From the IMG/VR virus record IMGVR_UViG_3300043420_000786, positions 1-53,965 of that record: a stretch of 53,965 nucleotides of DNA; one strand, given 5' to 3'. This document shows, in pieces, positions 26,021 through 34,288 of this stretch (position 1 is the first letter of the stretch; each line of letters opens with the position of its first letter). Source of the DNA: a virus. A model generated the notes under the pieces. The model searched no databases. It saw only the letters and a program-made list of their open reading frames with translations, and was not told the DNA's origin. The position numbers and the translations under genes were made by a program.

Positions 26021-28107
26021 TGGCAATCATTATTAATGATTTATGTTTTGGTTTAAAAACAAAAGATACAAATCTGAACAACACTTCACCATTTTTGTTA
26101 ACAGATTCTGTCGATACTTCTACTAATTTTTACTTTTGTTCAAACATCTTGTTCTTGAATCAAAAAAGGAATCAATTAGGATTGCCTTCTATAAACACAC
26201 AAATGAATTTAATTGTGTTTGTTTGTGATCAGATAAACAACAACATTTTTCAGACATTAATTTCAATAAAAACATATAAAATCAATCTTTTAAATGATTA
26301 TATTAATGGTGATATAACTGATTCTTTTTTGATTCACGATGATATGTGCGATAGCATGAGTCACGAAGAGATACTATCTCTATGTAAAGAGCACAAAGTA
26401 ATTTTTAGAATTTCAACAACAAATGATGTGGATCCGTTTTTAAAAAATGGCGATATTGTAAACAATATAAAGATAGTTTTAGATACAAAACAACCTGGAC
26501 CATACAGTGTCCAGTTTGAAAGCGTGGATATGTTAAATCCACAAGAATTTACAAATGAAGAAAGAATAAATTCTTATGAAACTTGTCTTGGTCTTTTTGG
26601 ATTTGAAAGTATAAGAGTTTTTTATCCAAAAGAAGCACTGGATAATTCATATTTGATGCCCATAGTTTGTATACAGCATGGAATTGGTCAAGAACACTGG
26701 GGTTATGATGTGTATGCATCTAAATTAGCATCCTATGGGTATTTTGTTTGCTATTTATTTCAAGAAACATATACAAAAAGTCCTACCGCTACTGGTGGAA
26801 CTATGCAAGATGGTAATTACCACATTTTAGGTAAATTGCGACATTTAAAAAACAACATTGATAAAATAAAAAATGGTAAATTTCAAAATAAATTAAATTT
26901 TGATAAAATAACATTGATGGGTCATAGTCAAGGAGGAGAAAAGGTAAAATCTGCTTGTAGTGAAGTGGGTGTGGATCCTTCTGCTGGTATTGATATCAAC
27001 AGTATAATGTGTCTAGTTGTTATCAATGGTGCTCTGGATAGTATAAGTACTCTAGGCACTGGTGAATCATTGTTGTGTACAAATTCCAGTATACCAAATA
27101 CCAGTTTTAATCTTCCTAAAAATATACCAATACTTTTACTAAATTCTGATAGAGATGAAGTTACTAAATCATTGATGCCAACTTGGTTTGTAAATTATGG
27201 GTTAAATTCTGATACCTTAGAAAATGAAGTACCTAAAAGAATTATATTCATAAGAAATTCACAACACGGTGGAGCAATTATTGATTACAATTTTAAAAAC
27301 TATATCAACATTCCCAGTGGATATAACATAGATACTCGATATTTTTACACATACAACTCAAGAGCAAATAATTTAGGTTTTGTTTCTTCGGATCTTGTAA
27401 ATTTTTTAAGTTTATGTCTGAAACAGAAAACCAAAAATTATTTAAAAAACACAAATACACATTCTATTTCACCCAATCAACAAAAAATAAGAGATTTTTC
27501 TTATAGTTTAGATCATGTACCATTTTCCGATGTTAGGCTAGTTGTAGACAAATTTAACAATGTAAATCCAGAAAGATCATTTGGTAATTTAACTTTTTTC
27601 TTACAAACTCAAGATGCAAGAGATCTGCCTTCTGTTTCAGATATTTTTACAGGAATTGTTTCTAGGAGTTGTTCTGGTAGTAGTGATGGTGCTTGTGTAT
27701 TGACGATTACACAAGATTCTTATCTTCAATTCGAAAGAAGTTCTTTTAATTTAAACAATTCTAATTACATCGAAGTACACTGTGGGATGATGGATGATCC
27801 TCTGAATACTAATACCGAAAATTTTCATTTTTGTTTAGAATTGATAGATTCGCTGGATAATTCGTCTATTATCAGCAGTAGCATGATGAATATAGGAATT
27901 CCATCTAAAACAACTACAACTTCTCCGCTCCCAGAAAGTCACGAATTTATTTGTGCATTTCCCGTCAAATTTAACATAAAACAACTACAACAAAATAATA
28001 TTGATCTAGATTTAAGAAATATAACAAAAATTATTCTAAGATTTGGTTCTTCATACGGAACTTCGATTGGTAAAATTTACATAAATAGAATACAAGTGAC
28101 AATTTAA
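26020..28107 (+). CDS. Alpha/beta-hydrolase (putative virion-associated esterase/depolymerase)
   Basis: A 695-residue protein with an alpha/beta-hydrolase domain at about residues 190-430. The expected elements appear in order: oxyanion strand VCIQHGIG (H220-G221), nucleophile elbow GHSQGG (S303), acid loop LLLNSDRDEV (D377 or D379) and catalytic histidine NSQHGG (H416). The HG...GHSxGG layout resembles the dienelactone-hydrolase and polyester-hydrolase branch. Residues 1-190 are of unknown fold. Residues 510-695 are beta-rich with VVDKFNNVNPERSFGNLTF and IDLDLRNITKIILRFG, suggestive of a jelly-roll carbohydrate-binding module. The start is taken as ATG 26020, which overlaps the previous stop by 1 nt; a TTG just upstream is less likely. 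It lies where T4 has nothing, between genes 15 and 16. The substrate is unknown; host-surface polymers or O-acetyl groups are plausible. Confidence 0.72.
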   Translation: MAIIINDLCFGLKTKDTNLNNTSPFLLTDSVDTSTNFYFCSNILFLNQKRNQLGLPSINTQMNLIVFVCDQINNNIFQTLISIKTYKINLLNDYINGDITDSFLIHDDMCDSMSHEEILSLCKEHKVIFRISTTNDVDPFLKNGDIVNNIKIVLDTKQPGPYSVQFESVDMLNPQEFTNEERINSYETCLGLFGFESIRVFYPKEALDNSYLMPIVCIQHGIGQEHWGYDVYASKLASYGYFVCYLFQETYTKSPTATGGTMQDGNYHILGKLRHLKNNIDKIKNGKFQNKLNFDKITLMGHSQGGEKVKSACSEVGVDPSAGIDINSIMCLVVINGALDSISTLGTGESLLCTNSSIPNTSFNLPKNIPILLLNSDRDEVTKSLMPTWFVNYGLNSDTLENEVPKRIIFIRNSQHGGAIIDYNFKNYINIPSGYNIDTRYFYTYNSRANNLGFVSSDLVNFLSLCLKQKTKNYLKNTNTHSISPNQQKIRDFSYSLDHVPFSDVRLVVDKFNNVNPERSFGNLTFFLQTQDARDLPSVSDIFTGIVSRSCSGSSDGACVLTITQDSYLQFERSSFNLNNSNYIEVHCGMMDDPLNTNTENFHFCLELIDSLDNSSIISSSMMNIGIPSKTTTTSPLPESHEFICAFPVKFNIKQLQQNNIDLDLRNITKIILRFGSSYGTSIGKIYINRIQVTI

Positions 28108-28108
28108 A

Positions 28109-28558
28109 ATGAACAATGATTTTGAAAATAAAATGGAACAGATCTTTGATCTTGAAGTAAGCAAACAAGTGCCTTCTTCTGTGGGTGACATTCTTCCTGT
28201 AAAGGAAGTAGTAGTCAATAAAGAAGATGTTGATAAAGATTACACCACAGTCAGAGAGAATCTAAAAGATATAGTAAGAAGAGGAACAGAAGCAATAGAC
28301 GGAATAATGTTAGTTGCTTCTGAAACACAATCCCCAAGAGCATACGAAGTAGTAGCAACATTAATTAAGAGTGTTGCTGATGCTAACAAAGATCTTCTAT
28401 CCCTACACAAACAGATCAAAGAAATTAAGAAGACAGAGGTAAACAACAACACCACAAATGTAACAAATAATTCTTTGTTTGTTGGAAGTACATCTGAACT
28501 TCAAAAATTAATCAAGGGTAAAGTCAAGGAAATAGACGAAACTAAGTTTGAAGAATGA
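28109..28558 (+). CDS. 16: Small terminase subunit gp16
   Basis: A 149-residue homologue of T4 gp16 (164), the DNA-recognition and regulator subunit of the packaging motor. The central part (VRENLKDIVRRGTEAIDGIM, then SPRAYEVVATLIKSVADANK and LLSLHKQIKEIKK) is the two-helix coiled-coil oligomerisation core seen in T4-like gp16. An Asn/Thr-rich segment and a charged tail follow. The stop overlaps the gene 17 start by 4 nt. Confidence 0.88.
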   Translation: MNNDFENKMEQIFDLEVSKQVPSSVGDILPVKEVVVNKEDVDKDYTTVRENLKDIVRRGTEAIDGIMLVASETQSPRAYEVVATLIKSVADANKDLLSLHKQIKEIKKTEVNNNTTNVTNNSLFVGSTSELQKLIKGKVKEIDETKFEE

Positions 28559-30171
28559 ACAATAATACATCATATCTTGGAAATGATAATTTAAAGGCTG
28601 CTGGAGTAAAGGTAAGTTTTACTCCAGACCAGATCGAAGAGTACATTAAGTGTGCAAACGATCCTGTGTATTTTATCCGTAAGTACATAAAAATCATCAA
28701 TCTGGACAAAGGTTTGGTGAATTTTGATATGTATAAATTTCAAGAAAACATGGTCAATACGATTCACAACAATCGTTTTACCATAGCAAAACTACCCCGT
28801 CAGTCGGGTAAATCCACCACGGTCGTTTCCTATATTCTTCATTACATACTGTTCAATCCAGAGGTCAATGTTGCAATTCTTGCACACAAACAGGAAATCG
28901 CTCGTGAACTATTGGGTAAACTAAAAGTGGCATATGAATATTTGCCAAAATGGCTACAGCAGGGTGTAGTGGAGTGGAATAAGGGTTCTATCGTTTTGGA
29001 AAACAAATCCAAAGTAAAAGCATCCGCCACTTCCTCTTCGGCTATTCGTGGTGGTTCTTTCAATATGATATTCTTGGACGAGTTTGCGTATGTCCCCCCA
29101 AACATCGCAGATGACTTCTATGCGTCAGCCTACCCCACTATATCCTCTGGTACTGATACTAAGGTGTTGATATTCTCTACACCTAACGGGTTGAATATGT
29201 ACTACAAGATCTGGACGGATGCAGAAGAGAATAGAAATTCATTTGTTCCCATATCTGTTCATTGGTCGGATCTTCCAGGTCGAGATCAGGACTGGAAGAA
29301 ACAACAAATTTCTAACACTTCTGCTGAACAGTTTCGTGTAGAGTATGAATGCGATTTCATAGGTTCCACTAACACTCTTATTGCTGCCACCAAACTCAAG
29401 AGTATGACATACAAGACGCCTATTTCAAAAAATGAACAAGGATTATGTATCTACGAATACCCCCACAAGGATCACATCTATGTGATGTCGGTAGACACAT
29501 CAAGAGGAGCGGGGTTCGATTATCACGCATTTACGGTAATAGACATAACAGAAATACCATACAAAGTCGTTGCTACTTTTAAGAATAACGAACTGTCTCC
29601 TATGATATATCCTAATGCTATTTACCCAATCGCACAGAAGTATAATGATGCATATGTTTTGGTGGAGATCAACGATATTGGTGGACAAGTAGCCGACATT
29701 CTATACAACGAACTTGAGTATGAAAATATGCTTATGTCCAGTTTTCGTGGTCGCAAAGGACAAACTCTAGACGGTGGATTCGGTTCTTCCCAAACTCAAT
29801 TAGGTGTTCGAACAACCAAACCCATAAAAAGAATTGGCTGTTCTATCCTAAAAAGTATGATAGAGGACGACAAGTTAATTATTTCTGATTTATATATAAT
29901 ACAGGAATTAGTAAGTTTTGTTGCCAAATCTGCATCTTTTGAAGCGGATACTGGTCATAATGATGACTTGGTAATGTGTTTAGTGCTTTTTGGTTGGTTG
30001 ACTACTCAAAATTATTTTAAAGATCTCACAAATATGGATATTCGTAAGAGACTATTTGACGAGAAACTCAAACAACTAGAAGAAGAAATTGTGCCCTTTG
30101 GATTTATTGAAAATGGTTTGAATTCTGACGATGAACCAGATCAGCAAGGTAATATTTGGCAAACTTACTAA
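28555..30171 (+). CDS. 17: Large terminase subunit gp17 (packaging ATPase/nuclease)
   Basis: A 538-residue homologue of T4 gp17 (610), the two-domain motor that cuts concatemeric DNA and pumps it into the prohead. ATPase elements are Walker A PRQSGKST (81-88), Walker B MIFLDE (171-176) and the coupling motif STPNG (208-212). The RNase H-fold nuclease starts at VMSVDTSRG (D314), with VEINDIGG in the middle and the late acidic motif HNDDLVM. All key residues are present. It is shorter than T4 mainly at the ends. An AT-rich 62-nt gap then leads to gene 18. Confidence 0.95.
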   Translation: MNNNTSYLGNDNLKAAGVKVSFTPDQIEEYIKCANDPVYFIRKYIKIINLDKGLVNFDMYKFQENMVNTIHNNRFTIAKLPRQSGKSTTVVSYILHYILFNPEVNVAILAHKQEIARELLGKLKVAYEYLPKWLQQGVVEWNKGSIVLENKSKVKASATSSSAIRGGSFNMIFLDEFAYVPPNIADDFYASAYPTISSGTDTKVLIFSTPNGLNMYYKIWTDAEENRNSFVPISVHWSDLPGRDQDWKKQQISNTSAEQFRVEYECDFIGSTNTLIAATKLKSMTYKTPISKNEQGLCIYEYPHKDHIYVMSVDTSRGAGFDYHAFTVIDITEIPYKVVATFKNNELSPMIYPNAIYPIAQKYNDAYVLVEINDIGGQVADILYNELEYENMLMSSFRGRKGQTLDGGFGSSQTQLGVRTTKPIKRIGCSILKSMIEDDKLIISDLYIIQELVSFVAKSASFEADTGHNDDLVMCLVLFGWLTTQNYFKDLTNMDIRKRLFDEKLKQLEEEIVPFGFIENGLNSDDEPDQQGNIWQTY

Positions 30172-30198
30172 AAAACATAAAAGTATACATAAGTTTAG

Positions 30199-30218
30199 TA
30201 TAATTCGAATAGCGAATT
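30199..30218 (+). promoter_or_regulatory. TATAAT box and small hairpin upstream of gene 18
   Basis: TATAAT (30199-30204) lies 29 nt before the gene 18 ATG without a clear -35 element. It overlaps AATTCG (30202-30207), which is complementary to CGAATT (30213-30218) with a 5-nt loop. A strong aaggag RBS follows at 30221-30226. The short hairpin could insulate the leader of this highly expressed gene. Confidence 0.35.
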
Positions 30219-30233
30219 CAAAGGAGAAAACAA

Positions 30234-32033
30234 ATGCCATTTCAATTGAGTCCAGGCGTTACATTCACAGAAACAGACTTGACACTGATCGTACCCGCTG
30301 TTGCTACAACAAGCGCAGGTTTTATTGGTTTATTCCAATGGGGACCATCAGAAGAAGTCATCACAATTACTTCCGAAAACAATTTATTGGAAAGATTCGG
30401 TAAACCAGCATTCGATACCACATACGCTCGTTATTGGTTCGTTGCTTCAAATTTCCTAAAGTACGGAAATAATCTCAAACTCGTAAGATATAGAAGTAAC
30501 GGTGATATGACAGCCACCGTAGAGGGTAGCGGTATATCATCCATCTACAGTAGAGCCACATACGATGCAAATGTAGACAGCACAACGGGATATGGCGAAT
30601 TTGCTGCAAAATATGCTGGTGCTCTAGGAAACAGTCTAAAGGTCTATATTCTCGACCACACAACAGCATCTGTTTCTGATATGACAAATACAACAGCATC
30701 TGATAATTATTACGATCTCATCGACAACTTCGAAGATGTTCCCGGCACATCCCCCTGGGCAGAAAACTTGACAGGAAATGCCAATATAAACGACGAAATT
30801 CACATTCTAGTAGTTGATGCCGGTGGTAGTTTCTCTGGTGTTGCTGGATCTGTTCTTGAAAAATTCGGATTCTTGTCTAAGGCCAGAAACGCAAGAAATG
30901 CTGACGGCGAATCCAACTACTACAAGGATGTCATCAACAACAAGTCCAAGTACATTTGGTGGTTGAAGCACCCAACAGCAGTGACAACTACTTCTGGTGA
31001 TCTTTCTTGGGGTGATGAACTTCTCCCAACCAGCACCGCGTCATATGATCTCATCAATTCCATCACTGATGATGAAAGTTGGACAGATGACCGTATCGTA
31101 GGTTATGCACTTTCAGGTGGTGTTACAGACGCAACACCAGCAGAAGATGACGCAATTTCTTCCGCATATTACACCTACTTTGAGAGTGGACAAGAAGTTG
31201 ATGTTGCTCTCTTGATTGCGGGACCAATGGCAGCAGTAAACGCCAAGAGAGTAATAGAAGTAGCCGAGTCCAGAAAAGACTGTGTTGCTTTCGTTTCTCC
31301 ACAACCATCATCAGGAGTTGATAGTATTTCTACTCTCTCTTTGACTGATGTTCTTTCTTATAGAACAGCACTCGACATCTCCTCTTCTTATGGAGTAATG
31401 GATAGTGGTTGGAAGTTGCAATACGATTACTACAATGATCGTTACATCTATGTTCCTCTTTGCGCCGATTTTGCAGGTGCTTGCGTCAAGACAGACTTCG
31501 AATACGATCCCTGGTATTCCCCCGCCGGTTTCACCAGAGGTCAAATCAAGAATTCTGTTCGTCTTGTCTACAATCCAGGCAAGGCCGACCGCGATGAACT
31601 TTACAAGAAGAATATAAATCCAATCGTTTCTTTTGGTGGTGAAGGTACAGTAATCTTCGGTGATAAGACTCTTCTCACCAGACCAAGTGCATTTGACCGC
31701 ATCAATGTTCGCCGTCTCTTCATCGTTCTTGAGAAGGCAATCGCAACAGCATCCAAATATCTGCTCTTCGAGTTCAACGATGAATTTACTCGCGCGCAGT
31801 TCAGACAATTGGTAGAGCCATATTTGAGAGAAGTTCAAGGCAGAAGAGGTATCACCGACTTCAGAGTTGTATGTGATGAAACAAACAACACACCACAAGT
31901 CATTGATACCAACAACTTCGTAGGTGATATCTACATCAAGCCAAACCGCTCGATCAACTTCATCCAACTCAACTTCATTGCAACACCATCTGGTGTAAAC
32001 TTCGAAGAAGTTGGAGCACCTCCAGCCGTCTAA
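30234..32033 (+). CDS. 18: Tail sheath protein gp18
   Basis: A 599-residue homologue of T4 gp18 (659), the contractile sheath subunit. The N-terminus LSPGVTFTETDLTLIVPAVA followed by TTSAGFIGLFQWGP is the conserved sheath opening. The C-terminal domain carries RLFIVLEKAIATASKYLLFE, RAQFRQLVEPYLREVQGRRG and the terminal INFIQLNFIATPSGVNFEE strand used in inter-subunit weaving. Codon use shifts here toward C-ending codons compared with the AT-rich accessory genes, as expected for a very abundant protein. It has a strong RBS (aaaggag). Confidence 0.96.
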   Translation: MPFQLSPGVTFTETDLTLIVPAVATTSAGFIGLFQWGPSEEVITITSENNLLERFGKPAFDTTYARYWFVASNFLKYGNNLKLVRYRSNGDMTATVEGSGISSIYSRATYDANVDSTTGYGEFAAKYAGALGNSLKVYILDHTTASVSDMTNTTASDNYYDLIDNFEDVPGTSPWAENLTGNANINDEIHILVVDAGGSFSGVAGSVLEKFGFLSKARNARNADGESNYYKDVINNKSKYIWWLKHPTAVTTTSGDLSWGDELLPTSTASYDLINSITDDESWTDDRIVGYALSGGVTDATPAEDDAISSAYYTYFESGQEVDVALLIAGPMAAVNAKRVIEVAESRKDCVAFVSPQPSSGVDSISTLSLTDVLSYRTALDISSSYGVMDSGWKLQYDYYNDRYIYVPLCADFAGACVKTDFEYDPWYSPAGFTRGQIKNSVRLVYNPGKADRDELYKKNINPIVSFGGEGTVIFGDKTLLTRPSAFDRINVRRLFIVLEKAIATASKYLLFEFNDEFTRAQFRQLVEPYLREVQGRRGITDFRVVCDETNNTPQVIDTNNFVGDIYIKPNRSINFIQLNFIATPSGVNFEEVGAPPAV

Positions 32034-32055
32034 TGCAAAGTTTTGGTTCTTCGCT

Positions 32056-32063
32056 CATAAATA
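32056..32063 (+). promoter_or_regulatory. Late promoter box CATAAATA for gene 19
   Basis: One mismatch to TATAAATA; the ATG at 32086 is 22 nt downstream with an aaaagga RBS between. A weak complement (gttctt at 32046-32051 against aaggaac at 32073-32079) surrounds the box, echoing the stronger arrangement at gene 13. Confidence 0.5.
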
Positions 32064-32085
32064 GTCTTTAAAAAGGAACAAAAGA

Positions 32086-32598
32086 ATGTCTCAATTCGGT
32101 ATCAATAATTTTATTCAAAACTTTGACGGTGGCTCCAAGCCAACACTCTTCAGAGTTTCTGTCAATGGTTTCGGTAATCTCGGAAATTTAAGATTCTTCG
32201 GTAAGGCTTCCTCCCTACCAGCATCTACAATCGGTGAAGTTGCCGTTCCATACATGGGTCGTACAATTAAGGCCCCTGGCGACAGATCTTATGAAGATTG
32301 GCAAGTCACAGTCATCAACACAGAAAACATGGATCTTCGTAAGCAATTCGAAGATTGGAACCGTCAATTCAATGATCACTTGAACAATGTTGCTTCTGGT
32401 GCAGGTCTTTGGTCTGCCGTTAGAACATACAAGGCTCAAGTAGAACAACTCAACAGAGCAGGAAGCGTAGTTAGAACATACGACTTCTCTGCAATCTTCC
32501 CCAAAGAAGTATCCTCAGTTGATGTTGCGTTCGATCAAGTAGACACGGTTTCAGAATTCACAGTGACATTTGCATATTCATACTTCGAACTTAAATAA
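32086..32598 (+). CDS. 19: Tail tube protein gp19
   Basis: A 170-residue homologue of T4 gp19 (163), the hexameric inner tail tube. Motifs seen are NNFIQNFDGGSKPTLFRVSV, the segment GKASSLPASTIGEVAVPYMG (40-60) typical of tube proteins, then DRSYEDWQVTVINTENMDLR and a final VDTVSEFTVTFAYSYFEL beta segment. Codon use is C-ending-rich as in genes 18 and 23. A late-type box lies 22 nt upstream, consistent with a dedicated promoter for a high-copy protein. Confidence 0.95.
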   Translation: MSQFGINNFIQNFDGGSKPTLFRVSVNGFGNLGNLRFFGKASSLPASTIGEVAVPYMGRTIKAPGDRSYEDWQVTVINTENMDLRKQFEDWNRQFNDHLNNVASGAGLWSAVRTYKAQVEQLNRAGSVVRTYDFSAIFPKEVSSVDVAFDQVDTVSEFTVTFAYSYFELK

Positions 32599-32619
32599 TT
32601 GAAGAAATGAGTTTATATT

Positions 32620-34278
32620 ATGGGTCTATTTGATAATCTGTTTGGTTTTACCTTTGGGCGAAAACCAAACGAAGAAGATACTTTCTCTATAGTCCCTCCT
32701 CCTGTTGACGATGGCGCAACAGTCGTCGAAGCAGGAGGGGGACTACAGGGGTATTATGTCGATCTCGACGGTACTGTTCGTACAGAGACTGACATGATTC
32801 GTAAATATAGAGAAATGTCTCTTCATGCAGAAGTTGAAATGGCAGTAGATGACATAACAAATGAAGTCATCACAATAGATGCAAGAGAAAAGACAGTTAA
32901 ATTAAATCTTGATAAAGTTAATGTTTCTGAAAACATAAAAACTAGGATTCAAGAATCTTTTGATGAAGTTCTTTACTTGCTGGATTTTGAAAGAAAAGCA
33001 TTCGATATCTTCCGTCGATTCTATATCGACGGAAGACTTTATTATCACATCATTCTTCACGAAAACAAGAAGAAGGGTGCAAAAGAATACAGAGTAGTAG
33101 ATCCTCTTCGTATTCGTAAAATCAAACAAGTTAAAGAAAAAGAAAAGGTGGGTAACTTAGAAATTCCAACGGATATGGAAGAATTCTATATGTACATGCC
33201 TTTTGACAGAACTACACCAAGTACATACAATATTAATTACAACACAGTTGAACAAGGTGTAAAAATTGCACCCGATTCTATCAATTATGTTCACTCTGGT
33301 ATGTACGACCACACTACAAAGAGAGTAGTTGGTTTCTTGCACAAAGCAATCAAACCATTAAATATGCTTCGTATGGTGGAAGATGCGACTGTAATCTATC
33401 GTTGGTCTAGAGCACCTGAGCGTAGAATATTCTACATTGATGTCGGTTCTCTTCCAAAGAATAAAGCAGAACAATATCTCCGTGAAGTTATGAACCGCTA
33501 TCGAAATAAGGTAGTGTATGATGCAAACTCTGGAGAAATTAGAGACGATAAGAAGCATATGAGTATGCTTGAAGATTTCTGGCTTCCAAGAAGAGAAGGC
33601 GGAAGAGGTACATCAATAGAAACATTACCAGGCGGACAAAATCTTGGTGAAATGGCAGATGTCCTATATTTTCAAAAGAAACTATTTCGTTCATTGAATA
33701 TTCCCGAATCTCGTCTACAGGGAGATAGCGGATTCAACATGGGTCGTGCTTCCGAAATCAGCAGAGATGAATTAAAATACTCAAAATTTATAAGCAGACT
33801 TCGTGTAAAGTTTGCAGAATTACTTTTTAACTTTCTAAAGGTTCAGTGCTTAAGTAAGCAGATTATGAATGAGGAAGATTGGTTTGAAGTATGTCAGAAA
33901 ATGAAACTGGACTATGCAACAGATTCATATTTTGCAGAATCCAAGCAAGCAGAAATTTACAAAGATCGCATGGCTATAATGCGCGAAGTATCGGATTACT
34001 CTGGTAAATTCTTCTCTGATTATTGGATTCGTAAGAACATTCTTCGTCAGACAGATGAAGATATTGCTGAAATTGATGCACAAATTGAACAAGAGAAGGC
34101 CGAAGAAATGGCTCAAGTTCAAGCACAAGAACAAGCAGCAATGGCTTCACAGGGAGGTCAGGATATGTCAGGAGGAGCACCACCAGCACCAGACATGGGT
34201 GGTCAACCTACTCAAAGTTCGCCTGAATCTTTCATAAGTAATAAAGGTGTCGATTATGATGCCAGCAGTCTGATATGA
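32620..34278 (+). CDS. 20: Portal protein gp20
   Basis: A 552-residue homologue of T4 gp20 (524), the dodecameric portal that nucleates prohead assembly and forms the DNA channel. Recognisable are the start MGLFDNLFGFTFGRKP, the clip/stem region FRRFYIDGRLYYHIILHENK with YRVVDPLRIRKIKQ, and the later LPGGQNLGEMADVLYFQKKL and LNIPESRLQGDSGFNMGRAS segments. The C-terminal 50 residues are Gln/Ala/Gly/Pro-rich and probably disordered. The ribosome binding site is weak, so coupling to gene 19 transcription is likely. Gene order after it departs from T4: an accessory pair precedes the prohead genes. Confidence 0.95.
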   Translation: MGLFDNLFGFTFGRKPNEEDTFSIVPPPVDDGATVVEAGGGLQGYYVDLDGTVRTETDMIRKYREMSLHAEVEMAVDDITNEVITIDAREKTVKLNLDKVNVSENIKTRIQESFDEVLYLLDFERKAFDIFRRFYIDGRLYYHIILHENKKKGAKEYRVVDPLRIRKIKQVKEKEKVGNLEIPTDMEEFYMYMPFDRTTPSTYNINYNTVEQGVKIAPDSINYVHSGMYDHTTKRVVGFLHKAIKPLNMLRMVEDATVIYRWSRAPERRIFYIDVGSLPKNKAEQYLREVMNRYRNKVVYDANSGEIRDDKKHMSMLEDFWLPRREGGRGTSIETLPGGQNLGEMADVLYFQKKLFRSLNIPESRLQGDSGFNMGRASEISRDELKYSKFISRLRVKFAELLFNFLKVQCLSKQIMNEEDWFEVCQKMKLDYATDSYFAESKQAEIYKDRMAIMREVSDYSGKFFSDYWIRKNILRQTDEDIAEIDAQIEQEKAEEMAQVQAQEQAAMASQGGQDMSGGAPPAPDMGGQPTQSSPESFISNKGVDYDASSLI

Positions 34279-34288
34279 AGAGGATGAC

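Noticed and set aside
30131-30403. 90-residue + strand frame spanning the gene 17-18 junction
   Set aside because: It overlaps two well-supported genes and the intergenic promoter region, with no RBS or homology.
31311-31967. 218-residue minus-strand open frame opposite gene 18
   Set aside because: Product of the strong C-ending codon bias of gene 18. No RBS, no family resemblance, and every supported gene is on the + strand.
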